A DNA stretch of 64,000 nucleotides from Serripes groenlandicus (lineage: Eukaryota; Mollusca; Bivalvia; Cardiida; Cardiidae). Below the pieces are notes generated by a model. The model saw nothing but the letters and a program-made list of their open reading frames with translations. It made no database searches and was not told the origin of the DNA. Within the stretch, counting starts at the first letter, position 1. Every line of letters starts with the position of its first letter. Of this stretch, positions 10,616 through 22,082 are shown piece by piece. The stretch is from contig JASEVX010000008.1 of assembly GCA_031761405.1 (NCBI GenBank), positions 44,799,317 to 44,863,316 on the forward strand, written 5' to 3'. A program made the position numbers and the translations under genes.

Positions 10616-11271
10616 TTATTTTAGAACTGTACTTGATGAAGGAGGACAGGTGTATGCTCAAATTACTGGTGAACCTGTTCCCAGTTTCCAACCTTGGCCT
10701 GCTCCAAGTGTAGAGGGTGGTAGTGTTGTCCTCCCATACACTTATATAATTGTCTTACCTGACAGTTCTTTTCTCGAACAACATAATAGTGGTCTTTTAG
10801 GGCTTATCAGATCAGTACTTTGTTTATCAATTTAAGAAATGGTTGATATGTAAAGAAAGCATCATATTACAAATTGTGTTTTTACATTGATTTCTACATT
10901 GATTTCATAAATGTATTATTTCTTCCTTTTTATTTAGTTTTGTGTACTCAGAAAAAGTGATTTCACAACGGCAAGGTTGCACAAAATTAAAAATGATAAT
11001 CCATATGTTATATTTGTGTTTTTGAAACGGCCCCTAGTCACGTGATCCTCTATTGTGGAATATATTCCGGTATTGGAGAAAATGGCTACCTGTAAACAAA
11101 ACATGTTGCCAGTTCTGATGTAAAGCTCATCCCTTTAAATCAAGTATGTGTTTGAAATAGCTGTTAATAAACTTTGTAACCCTCAAAACGTTTAACACTT
11201 CTGAGGTTTGAACAAACGACAGACACATGTAAAATGCTTAGCGATCCGTCATTGGCGACCTCACTGTATCC

Positions 11272-11768
11272 GTAAAACAAAAATTAAAAAGAACATGGCC
11301 TTCAGTAGTTACAACATTAATTTTCTGTTGATTTACGCTGGTCTGGGTCGGGCAGCACTTACCGTTTAACATTTTTTTTATTCACGTGCCGTGCACCCTG
11401 ACCCTACCGTCCGTGAGTTCGTCATGAACTACATGTAAGCCTAAAAGAATAGTGCGTCAGGTACAATTCCATTGACAACATGTCTTGTTTACTTGACCTA
11501 CTTTTTCTGAACTAGGTAAGCGTATTCATCTACAAATTATCTAACGGTTGAGTTAGAACGTTTCATATTTTCAATTACTTTTGAAAGATATCGGGCAGTC
11601 AGATTTGTTTGTACTTTCTTACCTAGTACATGTTACTAGATACTTTATATTGTGTTGATATCTAAAGTTTTACATAGAAAACTAATGTAACGGTACGCAA
11701 TTGATTTATCTTCCTTGATTAAACTTTTGGTCGTTATTACGGTTAACATATAGATTAGTAACGAAGAT
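11272..11768. other. Unannotated stretch
   Basis: No exon, RNA gene or repeat family that I recognise. Confidence 0.4.
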
Positions 11769-11922
11769 TATATATATATATCATTATGCGCTAGTACATC
11801 ACTGAAAAGTGGGTCAAACGTCCCAATCGTTGAAGTGCCCTATATATATATATATATATATCAATATGCGCTAGTACATCACTGAAAAGTGGGTCAAACG
11901 TCCCAATCGTTGAAGTGCCCTA
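11769..11922 (+). repeat. 80-bp tandem duplication with TA-repeat junction
   Basis: Two nearly identical units (ATGCGCTAGTACATCACTG through GTTGAAGTGCCC) offset by 80 bp, each preceded by a TA dinucleotide run that is longer before the second copy. Confidence 0.9.
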
Positions 11923-12276
11923 CTTTTCTTGATGTTTAAGCGCATTCATTATATGCATGTGGTCGCTCTAAAAAGCAGATGATCATATTTTCTTATGTGG
12001 TAAACAATCCTCAATATCTAAGTCGATAGTTCAATAATTCAAGAAGCATGTTATTCCCTAACATACGACGTGTCTTCGTTACAAATCTATATATGTACAT
12101 TGTAAACCTATATTGTATAAACCCGTTTTATAATTGAAAAGAATGCAAAACCCAAATCTTACAACCGATCAGCCTTTTCACAGTAATGAATGTAATACAG
12201 GAATTTTTAACAAAAATCCATCATGATGCCAATACCATGTTTCGATGTTTCGAATTATTATAACACTGTCAACTCA

Positions 12277-12489
12277 GTGTGTGTATTGTGTATACCACGT
12301 GACTTTTGACGTCATATTTGCATATGCCAGACAGCAATAATTGCTCTTGATAAGAATGTAAAAACAATGGTATTTCTTTATTTGTTCACCCCTTTTAACG
12401 AAACATGGCGCAGTCTATTGTTATGTTAAGTAAAATATTTCCGCCGTAGCATTTGTGACGTCAAAGTCACGTGGTATATACACACACTC
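12277..12489. mobile_element. MITE with CACGTGAC/TGACGTCA-bearing TIRs
   Basis: Left arm GTGTGTATTGTGTATACCAC then GTGACTTTTGACGTCA; the right arm (about 12455-12487) is its complement with one gap. About 33-bp arms around a 145-bp interior without coding potential. Each arm contains an E-box CACGTG and a CRE-like TGACGTCA. Confidence 0.7.
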
Positions 12490-13014
12490 GATTATCTTTT
12501 CAAAACCTGTTTAATTACCCCCACCCCACAAAATGACACCATTTTCGCAAATCACGGTCGTATACAGAGAATGAATGGTGTTTTAAGGCCCGTCGACAAC
12601 TAAGATCAATTTGGGCGCTTAATAATTTACTTACTGTAAATAGTGAAATGATTAAAACTGAAACATAAACAACAGTCTTTTAGACAAAACAATCAAACAT
12701 TATGTACGCGATTCTTCATATAATTATAAAATAACATGTAAGCCACAGGGACTTTCTCCTCTAAAAATAGATATTGCCCTATATATGCATATATAGATAA
12801 TATGAAAAAGGCAAAGCTTCATCACGAGCACAGCGTCTATAATGGGTCTAACCTGTAGGTATGTGACTACCATGATAAAGGAATCTGTTTCAAGCTGTCA
12901 GAACTGAGACCACTGTTGTACACTATTCCTACTTTATCTCTTGGTACAAAGTCAAATCTTCAACAATTTTAACATTCAATTCACCACATGAACATAATCA
13001 ATATAGAAAGGTAA

Positions 13015-14093
13015 ACAAAGATAGTGAAAACAAGTTTTTCCTTCAATTAGGCTTAGTGACATAGTTTCTGGGTTAAAAGCAATGTTCAAAACATCTATTC
13101 TGCCAAAGTTTCAACATGCTAACATTAAAAGAACAGCTGTCAGAGTATTAACAAGATTTTCCTTTAATTTGGTCTAGTGACCTTATGTTTGACCCGAATT
13201 GACCAATATTTGAACTTGGTCTAGATATCAATAATCATCAGGCGAACATTCTGACAAAGTTTCAAGATGCTGAATCAAACCTTGAGGTCAAGCTGTTTAC
13301 AAGATTTTTCTCAAATGTTTTTCTTTGGACCTCATTGTTGTTTTTATCCAACATGACCTATATTTTAGTCTAGATTTCACCAAAACACCAATTCTGACAA
13401 AATTTCAACATGTTAAAATAAAAAATGCAGCATTCAAAATGTCTGAGTGTTAACAAAACGTTACTTCATTTTGGTCTAGTGACCTAGTGTTTGACCCACC
13501 ATGACCCTTATTCTTACTAGGTCTAGATATTGTCAAGACAAACATTCTGACAAAGCCTCAAGCTGCTCAAAGCAAAGTGTGGTTTCTAGACTAACAAGAT
13601 TTTCCTTCAATTTGGTGGAGTAACTTAGTTTATGACCCAACATGACCTAGTTTATGACCGAATATATTTAAACTTAGCCTAGATATCATCAAAAACGTTA
13701 TTCTAAAAACATTTCAACATGCTTAAGTTTAAAATAAGGCATCCTGAGTGTTTTCAATATGTTCCTTTAAATTGACATTGAAACCTAGTTTTTCACCTCA
13801 CAAGACCCAGTCTATAACTTGGCCAAGATTTGATGGAGATGATTTTCTGATAAACTTTCATTCATATTGGATGTTGTAAAATGTTGCCTGTAGATTGTTC
13901 ACAAGGCAATTGTTGATGGCCTGTGACCGAAGGAAATCAGACAAAACCTGATCATAAAAAACACAAACTGTGCAATAAAAAAACAGGACTTCCTTTATAT
14001 ACTACATTTAATTAGATAAAACAAGCTTGATATGATTTTGATAAACGTATCCATTAATAAAGATTACCTTGTATGAATCCATTAGTAATATAT
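13015..14093. repeat. Degenerate tandem-core repeat region
   Basis: Irregular units of roughly 120-140 bp sharing ACAAGATTTTCCTTCAATTTG, GGTCTAGTGACCTAGTGTTTG, ATTCTGACAAAGTTTCAA. No open frames. Resembles old copies of repeat-cored bivalve elements. Confidence 0.65.
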
Positions 14094-14540
14094 GTAATCA
14101 GCTGAAGTTCCTCTCCTGTCCTGTCATAACAGCTGTAATTCCATCAGTAAATGGGTTTCTCTCAATATATTCCCTTGTTTGATGATGATGCAGGAAGTTA
14201 TATCCCACAGTCAAAGATGCATGCAATTTTCATTGTTTTGACAGGCACCAATGACCAACGGGTATATCACTAACTGCCTATATGAACTTCCTCTCCCATT
14301 ATCGCCATAACAGCTGTGATTCCATGATTGTACAGGTTGATCTCAATCCATTTACTGTTTCGATGTGTATGCAGGAAAGAATATTACCCCACAGTCAAAG
14401 ATGCATGATATTTTCATTGTATAGACAGGTACCAATGACCAAGTGGTATATCACTAACTGCTTATATGAATTTCCTCTCGAGTGATCGCCATCAGAACTG
14501 TTATTCCATGATTGTATGGGATGTTCTAAATCTATTCTGT
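14094..14540 (+). repeat. About 181-bp tandem repeat, 2.4 copies
   Basis: Units align at ATAACAGCTGTNATTCCAT (14126, 14308, then degraded at about 14488) and CCCACAGTCAAAGATGCATG, with AATGACCAANNGGTATATCA. The 67-codon open frame across it is a repeat by-product. Confidence 0.8.
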
Positions 14541-14904
14541 TTTAAAATAAAAATTGATGCAGATTATGATTGACTGCTGTTATAATAAATGACATCAGAC
14601 AATAACTGCAAATAAAAGTGGCTTTATATAAAATAAAATGATAAATTAAAGAATGAGATTACAAACACTATTTATACCTTTTTCCTTTTAAATAGCCTAA
14701 TATTTAAATCAAAGTACAAAGTACTGAAGGTAGAATTGCGATCGTTTAAGAAGAGATACAGAAGTGCATATATGAATATTTATTTTACCGGTTACCTTCA
14801 GGCAAAGTTTCAAGTGTGTAACCCTTTCCAGTGCTGAGATTTTGCCTCAACCTGAAACTTTAACCAAAATGTTGACGAACAGACAGACATCTCCAATCTA
14901 TAGA

Positions 14905-14927
14905 CCGGAATTGCTAGAGCAATCCGG
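14905..14927. repeat. Hairpin after an ACAGACAGACA tract
   Basis: CCGGAATTGCT and AGAGCAATCCGG form an imperfect stem directly after GACGAACAGACAGACATC, the sort of end signature seen on the other repeat-cored elements, so it may mark one end of the 13015-14930 element. Confidence 0.5.
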
Positions 14928-15454
14928 CCAAAAATAAAAAAAAATAATAAATTTTAGCAGTAAAATCCTGCCAAGAAGTAATGAATTGAGAAAAAAATGT
15001 GCTGAGAGGTCCATAATTTCAAACTTGCTAAGATTTGGTCTGTGCAATGAATGTACAAATTGAAAAATGTATTGTTGACATGTATTTTCTACACCATCAT
15101 TGTAATGTTGTTTATCATAAATAAAATTATTCCTTTTTTTAAATAAACTTTTAATCAAAATGTGTGTCTCAGTGTTGTCTTCTTCAGCAGTTTGACAGAA
15201 ACAAAGCCTAAATCTGAAATTGTGTCAATGTGTTATTTGTCAACTCTGTCCCATAAGTTTTGCTTGTGATTTGAACTCTCATAAAAAAAGCACGGAAAGG
15301 GACAACTTTCCCAACTTTGATTAAATATGTTTTCAATTAAATTGTAAAAAATCTTTTTCTTGTTTTTTGAAAGTTTTGTCATTATTATTTAAGACGGACA
15401 TTATATACTAGAATAGCCAACTGACTATCATTTGAAAAAGTGTTTCTTATTTAA

Positions 15455-15605
15455 ACCTTCCCCACTTGCATACGTAATTGCAGCCGACGACTTTTGAAAA
15501 CATTGATGCAGAGAAGAAATTGCTCATAACAAGCTTTCTCCTTTTGCAACAATGTTTTCAACTATATTCAATGATTACACTTCCAATAATTGGGAATTGA
15601 GTGTT
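15455..15605. mobile_element. TTAA-family MITE remnant (family B)
   Basis: Shares GCAGCCGACGACTTTTGAAA, AGAAGAAATTGCTCA, TTTTCAACTATATTCAATG with the other family-B copies. The right end is lost. Confidence 0.6.
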
Positions 15606-15808
15606 GCACTTATCCTAATGAAACACTCGCCTGCCTGTGCATGTTTTAGCTTAACTTAACTTGTTAATGTTCTTTCCATCATCAACTTAGTCATCTGTTA
15701 GTAATCAACTCTATGAACGAAATAATCGCGTCAAAATCTTGAATCGCGTCAAAATCATAACGAACAAACTGTCAAAATCTAATTTTGAACTGTGTAATAC
15801 GTGTGAAA

Positions 15809-15829
15809 GCTCGAGCCGAAGGCTCGAGC
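15809..15829. repeat. Perfect 9-bp stem, GAA loop hairpin
   Basis: GCTCGAGCC-GAA-GGCTCGAGC. The stem is perfect and the triloop matches those of the dispersed-repeat ends at 40765, 58137 and 58573. Confidence 0.8.
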
Positions 15830-16627
15830 GAAGCACGCCTATAGGTTACCCGTACGAACACATCATACGAGATCAAAACAACGAGAATTCAGTACAATCT
15901 TACTGTTTTTCACATATCAAATCTCAACCCCCATAGCACTTTTTTTCGGCCATTTTGCTTCCGGTCTTACTGGACGGACAAATTATCGTAACCTATTCAT
16001 TTCGTAACCGGTAAAACCCACAAACACGATATTCGTATGTTTTGACAAATCAAAGAATACTTAGAACTAGAGAGAAAAATTAAATTAAATTCCTTCTCGA
16101 TAAAGGAATGAAAACAAGGACTCTGATATGTGATAATTTGCGTGTAATTGCACTCGTTTTCTATTTTTAAAATGATATTTTCTCAATCGGAAGTAAACAC
16201 ATCCAAATGTGACGTCATTGCAACGCAAGTGAATTCAATGTAATGCAAGTAATAAATAAATAACAAAAGGAAAACGACAGAAATGGTAGGAAAAGATAGT
16301 TTGACTCGTCACAAATGGATTTCATTCACTGTAAGGACTTTATGAAGGGTACGCCGACTATTCTTTTGAACCTGTCATCATTATTTCATATCTTAGCAAT
16401 ATAGAGAAGCAATAAACACTTGAAAATGATTTTAAATATTTCAACGGAAGTTATCGTTCGTTACACTGGCCTCGGATATTATTTTAACTGAAAAGGACGA
16501 ACAATTCTGTTTCTGTATCGACATAGCTTCATTTCAAGGCAAGATATTGATTATATCAATAATTTGCTTAAAAATATAACTTCATTTCTAAATTATTTGT
16601 TAGTATCTGTTGGAAACCATTCCACGA

Positions 16628-16720
16628 TGCTTTCGTCACATCGCGTGACGTCACATGGTGTGTATTGGTTTTGTCTGTATCTGTTCCAGGATGCTTTCGT
16701 CACATCGCGTGACGTCACAT
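16628..16720 (+). repeat. Direct repeat of a TGACGTCA-centred block
   Basis: GATGCTTTCGTCACATCGCG then TGACGTCACAT occurs twice 63 bp apart; a third copy of its core starts the 19641 duplicate. TGACGTCA is the CRE palindrome. No adjoining gene is seen. Confidence 0.75.
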
Positions 16721-18022
16721 CGTGTGTATCGTTTTTGTCTGTTTCTATTTGAAGCCGAAGCCGTCTTGTCAAATGTTAACCCCACTCAAGAAAATAGCTA
16801 AACAATCATATCATCGCCTGTCTAGTTGTATTGACTTTAAGGCGTTTATCTATATATTGCAGTAAATGTAGCAAACAAACAAAACTACAGTCAATTTCAA
16901 ATTATTTGCCTTCAATTTACATTTTTTTTTTCACATTGTACAGTTTAACAGTTTATGTCTATGACCTAGTCTTTGTCAAATCATGAAAGTATGACCAGAA
17001 TAAGTTCACCCTGGTTTTGGGGTATACATAGTAAATGTCTTAATTAAGCCATATATCCTCAGACCTGAACAAGAGGAAAACACCTTCATGCCTTCAAACG
17101 AGTCCATTGTTTTTTAAGAAATGATGTCATATGTGGACTATCAGTAAAACACATAACTTTTCTTTCAACAGGCTGAATTTCTAGTAGTTTCATCTTTTTT
17201 TTATCCAAAATTTGTTTATTGATCAAACTCAAATGAGTCCATTGTTTTAAAGGAATGATGTCATATGGGCTAACAGTAAAACACATTACTTTTCTTTGCT
17301 ATATACAGTTAGTATATGGCAAAATCTAGAAGCCAATTTATTTTCAAGGTCATAGGTTAAAGGTCAAGGTCAAAATTGGACATATCAACAACCTTGTGAC
17401 CACTCTACACTGAACATCCTTCAACCGATCTTAACCACACTTGGTATACAGTTAGAATATAGCAAGGTCTAGCAGCCTAATTCTTTTCAAGGTTAAAGGT
17501 TAAGGTCAAAATTGGACTTTGACTATTTCCCATATCAACAACCTTGTGACCACTCTACACTGAACATCCTTCTACCGATCTTACCCAAACTGGGTATACA
17601 GTTAGAATATGGCAAGGTCTAGCAGCCTAATTATTTTCAAGGTTAAAGGTCAAGGTCAAAATTGGACTGACTATTTCCCATATCAACAACTTTGTGACCA
17701 CTCTACACTGAACATCCTTCGACCGATCTTAACCAAACTTGGTATGCAGTTAGTATATTGCAAGGTCTAGAAGCCTATTTATTGCGGCCTTTAACGGTCA
17801 CCGATTTAGGTCCGTCTATGAAACAGGGCAATGAAAACTAACTATAACAAACTAAAATAAGATAAAAACAAACTGAACATTAAAATCTGCAGATAAAGAG
17901 GATCAATCTCTTTTTAAATTCAACAAACACTCGAAATACTTTTTATTCAAATAAATATGTATAAACATTTTGGTTGAAAAATAAAGAAAACTTCGTCTGT
18001 TTTTCAAAAGAAAAGGCTATAT
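16701..18022 (+). repeat. 1,322-bp direct duplication, copy 1
   Basis: Matches 19641-20962 base for base at a constant 2,940-bp offset, with about six substitutions noticed and no indels. It contains three to four units of an about 149-bp tandem core (CACTCTACACTGAACATCCT, CAGTTAGAATATNGCAAGGT). No coding sequence; the 66-codon minus-strand frame is repeat-derived. Confidence 0.95.
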
Positions 18023-18820
18023 GATCCAGAATTTGTTGTCCAGGAATTTCTGTTACATCTCAAAATGCTTGGTGTCCAGTATTTTCATAAGAAACTACAC
18101 TGTAAATGAATATGGTCAAATGTAGACTAGCATTTGATTATTCTCTCATTTAATGGTCAAGTTGATATTTTTAAACATGTCCGATTTATCGCCAATTTTC
18201 ATTTCCTCAGCCCTTTGAGATGTAACATGGAGTCCAGAACATTGAATCGCACTGATTCTTGGTTTATCCTTTGCTCTACAAATCTAACTTGTTTCTCCAA
18301 CAAAATGTACATTCATCTTTATGTGTCAAGCATAGAAAACATTCTAGAAGGCAACACTACTCTAAAGTTCATTCATTTATTCAGAGATGTAACAGGACAC
18401 GATACTAGCTATAAAAGTTCCAAAAAATGACCTAAAATATTATATTCGGCATCTTCTTCTGCTGTAAATAATACATTTGAACATTAAGAAAGTTTTATAC
18501 ACTTTGATTGTTGATGCAACATGATTGTGTCCAATGATTTAAAGATCTTCCTTCAAACTGAGATGTAACGATGGACACCATACAGGTGTTGTAATTCTAG
18601 GTTTGAAAAAAGATCAGCTGAATTGCTAATTTCCTCCTATCTATGAGAACAGTGTTTCAGTGGAACATCCCTATAGCTTTAAGTCTCATTCTTTTATGCT
18701 TATCAGTGAAAATATCACTCATGAAAACATTAGTTTTCTGTGAACACTTGTGAAATAAAACTCATTTCTCTACCAAAATCAACAAACATCCTCAATACAA
18801 TTGCTTTGAAGAAGTAAATC
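18023..18820. other. Spacer between duplication copies
   Basis: Ordinary AT-rich sequence. A 98-codon open frame at 18134-18430 has low-complexity composition and no recognisable domain, so it is not called. Confidence 0.45.
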
Positions 18821-19007
18821 TTAACCCATTACCACATAATAATGCATTTTAACAGCTAACAAACAGAACGAGCAATTTCTCCTTTTGCCATAAAATTTTC
18901 ATGCCTATACTCTTGTCAAAATTTAATTTCCATTCAGTTTTTATATTTTTACCGACATGGTTCCAAAGTCATCTGCTGCAAACTTATTGTATGTGGTAAA
19001 GGGTTAA
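18821..19007. mobile_element. TTAA-flanked MITE (family B)
   Basis: TTAACCCATTACCACATA at the left and TATGTGGTAAAGGGTTAA at the right give 14-bp TIRs between TTAA copies. Interior has GAGCAATTTCTCCTTTTGCC and TTCCAAAGTCATCTGCTGCA. Confidence 0.82.
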
Positions 19008-19066
19008 CTGCAATCAAATCATGTATTATCTAATCCAAAATAGGACAAAATAAATGATCTACATCT

Positions 19067-19277
19067 TGCGAAAAAGGGTCTTAATGCCTCTGCGTAAAGT
19101 GTTGTCTCAGATCAGACACTTTCCACCTCTGATGAATTTAGGTCTAGGATAGGCCTTCTTGAAACACAAAACACCAAAGAAGCTGAAAGTGTCGTCCCGG
19201 ATTAGCCTGTGGGCACTGCACAGGCTGATCCGGGATGAAACTTTACGCACAGGCATTTAAAAGACCCCTTTTCGCGA
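19067..19277. mobile_element. MITE, family A relative
   Basis: TIRs about 33 bp: GCGAAAAAGGGTCTTAATGC then CTCTGCGTAAAGT, matched at the right by ACTTTACGCACAGGCATTTA then AAAGACCCCTTTTCGC. The interior core has GGATTAGCCTGTGGGCACTG and its complement CACAGGCTGATCCGGG. Confidence 0.8.
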
Positions 19278-19640
19278 AATGCAGCTCAAATTCACAATCC
19301 TGCACGTTTTGTCTGATGGATCAAAATGTGTCATGTCAGTGGCATAAAAACAATCTTTTTTACATACTGACTATTTTTTTGAAAGAAATCTAGCAAGTAA
19401 CTTCAATTGACCATAACTTTTAAGTATTTTCATCATCCAAAATGCCTGTTTAATCTAGAACTTATCACCCCTGTGAAACTAGGATGTCTTTAGTCAAGTT
19501 TAAACTTCATCAGAATTGCTCTCTGTTTGCAAATAGTTTCTGTCATTTTGATTTTTTTAACAATATTTTCACTATCAACAACTGCTCGCTCTGGCGCGTC
19601 TTTCCTTTTTTTGAGGACAGGATCGCTAGTATTCGTGAGA

Positions 19641-20962
19641 CACATCGCGTGACGTCACATCGTGTGTATCGTTTTTGTCTGTTTCTATTTGAAGCCGAAG
19701 CCGTCTTGTCAAATGTTAACCCCACTCAAGAAAATAGCTAAACAATCATATCATCGCCTGTCTAGTTGTATTGACTTTAAGGCGTTTATCTATATATTGC
19801 AGTAAATGTAGCAAACAAACAAAACTACAGTCAATTTCAAATTATTTGCCTTCAATTTACATTTTTTTTTTCACATTGTACAGTTTAACAGTTTATGTCT
19901 ATGACCTAGTCTTTGTCAAATCATGAAAGTATGACCAGAATAAGTTCACCCTGGTTTTGGGGTATACATAGTAAATGTCTTAATTAAGCCATATATCCTC
20001 AGACCTGAACAAGAGGAAAACACCTTCATGCCTTCAAACGAGTCCATTGTTTTTTAAGAAATGATGTCATATGTGGACTATCGGTAAAACACATAACTTT
20101 TCTTTCAACAGGCTGAATTTCTAGTAGTTTCATCTTTTTTTTATCCAAAATTTGTTTATTGATCAAACTCAAATGAGTCCATTGTTTTAAAGGAATGATG
20201 TCATATGGGCTATCAGTAAAACACATTACTTTTCTTTGCTATATACAGTTAGTATATGGCAAGGTCTAGAAGCCAATTTATTTTCAAGGTCATAGGTTAA
20301 AGGTCAAGGTCAAAATTGGACATATCAACAACCTTGTGACCACTCTACACTGAACATCCTTCAACCGATCTTAACCACACTTGGTATACAGTTAGAATAT
20401 AGCAAGGTCTAGCAGCCTAATTCTTTTCAAGGTTAAAGGTTAAGGTCAAAATTGGACTTTGACTATTTCCCATATCAACAACCTTGTGACCACTCTACAC
20501 TGAACATCCTTCTACCGATCTTACCCAAACTGGGTATACAGTTAGAATATGGCAAGGTCTAGCAGCCTAATTATTTTCAAGGTTAAAGGTCAAGGTCAAA
20601 ATTGGACTGACTATTTCCCATATCAACAACCTTGTGACCACTCTACACTGAACATCCTTCGACCGATATTAACCAAACTTGGTATGCAGTTAGTATATTG
20701 CAAGGTCTAGAAGCCTATTTATTGCGGCCTTTAACGGTCACCGATTTAGGTCCGTCTATGAAACAGGGCAATGAAAACTAACTATAACAAACTAAAATAA
20801 GATAAAAACAAACTGAACATTAAAATCTGCAGATAAAGAGGATCAATCTCTTTTTAAATTCAACAAACACTCGAAATACTTTTTATTCAAATAAATATGT
20901 ATAAACATTTTGGTTGAAAAATAAAGAAAACTTCGTCTGTTTTTCAAAAGAAAAGGCTATAT
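19641..20962 (+). repeat. 1,322-bp direct duplication, copy 2
   Basis: Second copy of 16701-18022. Sequence before 19641 and after 20962 is unrelated to that around copy 1, so the borders of the duplicated segment are sharp on both sides. Confidence 0.95.
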
Positions 20963-21261
20963 ATTATAAAAACTTAATGGCAGTTCATAATTAATGTCAG
21001 TTATAAGTTACCCAGTGACCTCACATAAGTGTTATGTCCTCTGATATAACTGAAATACCACAGAAATGTATCTGTTTTCTGTTTTCTTTGTAATTTATTG
21101 TGAAATTCATTTTTCTGTGTGAAATTGTATAATCTATACAATACAAATGGTAACATTTAAACTAGTATACATTCATTGTAACAAAAAAATCTTACACTTT
21201 ACTGACTGGTAAAAAATTTACACATATTTTCATGAACTGCTGCTCAAAGTAAAAACCTATA

Positions 21262-21335
21262 CTGTAGTTTAATGGTAGAACACCAGTCCTGGTCTAACGA
21301 GAGTTCTGAGTTCAAATCCCAGCAGGTACATGATT
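21262..21335 (+). tRNA. tRNA-like sequence, probably a pseudogene or SINE head
   Basis: An A-box-like TAGTTTAATGGTAGAAC and a B-box-like AGTTCAAATCCC sit at tRNA spacing. The acceptor arms pair poorly. No SINE body is recognised downstream. Confidence 0.35.
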
Positions 21336-21959
21336 TGAAAGAACTAAACTTAACAATTTATACATGAAACAATTATGTTGTGGGGAGTTGTCTTACTTAA
21401 ACACTTATTACATTTTTGTCCAGGCTTCTAGTGAAAATATTTTACTCCCTGTACCCTTTTCAAAAGCTTTTATAATTGCGCAACATTGATAACTCTGAGA
21501 ATCTGTATATGTTCACGGTCTGATCAGATCTTTTACTATCCATTTTTTTTTTCAAACAACATATTTCATGTACATGTATACATAATCAGTTGTTGACACT
21601 AAATCTGGTACTTATTAACAAATAACCTGATGCTGTTTCATGTTTTACAAATTAAAAACCAGAAAGGGAGATAGGGGTTCAAAGGGAAATGTTGTTGAAT
21701 AGGAACATATATTAATCATTTTCGTTTGTTCATTTTGGATCAATTACACCATTCCGACAATGTATTCAGATTAGTAACAGAAATCAAGTAATTTACATCA
21801 GGCAAGGGGCTAAACTTTACCTGTTCCAACATACATTTAAATGGGACTTTTAAAAATATTTGTAAACAATTAGTTTTCTCAGTCTGTATGCATAGTGTTC
21901 TCATCTTAAATTGTCTCAAGATTATTATTGTAACATTCAGCTAGATCATGCAAAGTTAG

Positions 21960-22082
21960 CCATGTGCCTTGGAAGATTGTTGTGGTGAGTACTTTAATAT
22001 TCTAGAAAGCCAGGGGGGAAATGTTAGGTGAACTGAAGTACCATTGAAAGTAATGTTAAGCTTAAGTCATTCAATCAACCAT
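21960..22082 (+). mobile_element. Degraded SINE body
   Basis: CTTGGAAGATTGTTGTGG, GTGAGTACT, AAAGCCAGG and GTGAACTG occur in the order of the SINE at 55083-55348, ending in CATTCAATCAACC. Heavily diverged. Confidence 0.45.

Larger units (their letters stand above)
9608..10835 (+). pseudogene. Unnamed conserved coding fragment split by a MITE
   Basis: Frame one gives TLANAVIKGYHAFQIKPVKP and VDRVYKYP; after a frameshift near 9778 it continues HDENACLVWLPPLGHFPKH, EDIAGLPVGHVPRPLSG to 9924. Removing the MITE 9928-10615 and one TTA copy restores the frame into YFRTVLDEGGQVYAQITGEP, PSFQPWPAP, GGSVVLPYTYIIVLPDS. I recall related HAFQ...NACLV...VPRxLSxxFR proteins in invertebrates with no assigned function. 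A frameshift plus insertion make it a pseudogene. Upstream and downstream exons not identified. Confidence 0.65.
7219..11266. mobile_element. 4-kb composite bounded by CAGT-type inverted repeats and TA
   Basis: Left end TA|CAGTTAAGTCGCCAATAACG; the right end, read on the minus strand, is CAGTGAGGTCGCCAATGACG followed by TA. About 24 bp match with three differences. A TA duplication and CAGT tips fit the pogo/Tigger side of Tc1-mariner, which is inference because no such transposase is visible. A partial third copy of the end motif (GTCGCCAATAGCGAATAG) lies at about 9104. The interior holds the 7354-8944 repeat and the 9608-10835 coding fragment. Confidence 0.5.

Noticed and set aside
18134..18430. 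98-codon open frame
   Set aside because: No family resemblance, biased composition, lies in repeat-rich DNA.
16701..20962. LTR retrotransposon with 1.3-kb LTRs
   Set aside because: Copies do not start TG or end CA, there is no primer site, polypurine tract or gag-pol sequence between them, and the copies contain a tandem core typical of non-autonomous repeats.
21262..21335. Functional tRNA gene
   Set aside because: Acceptor pairing is poor and the anticodon stem is not convincing.
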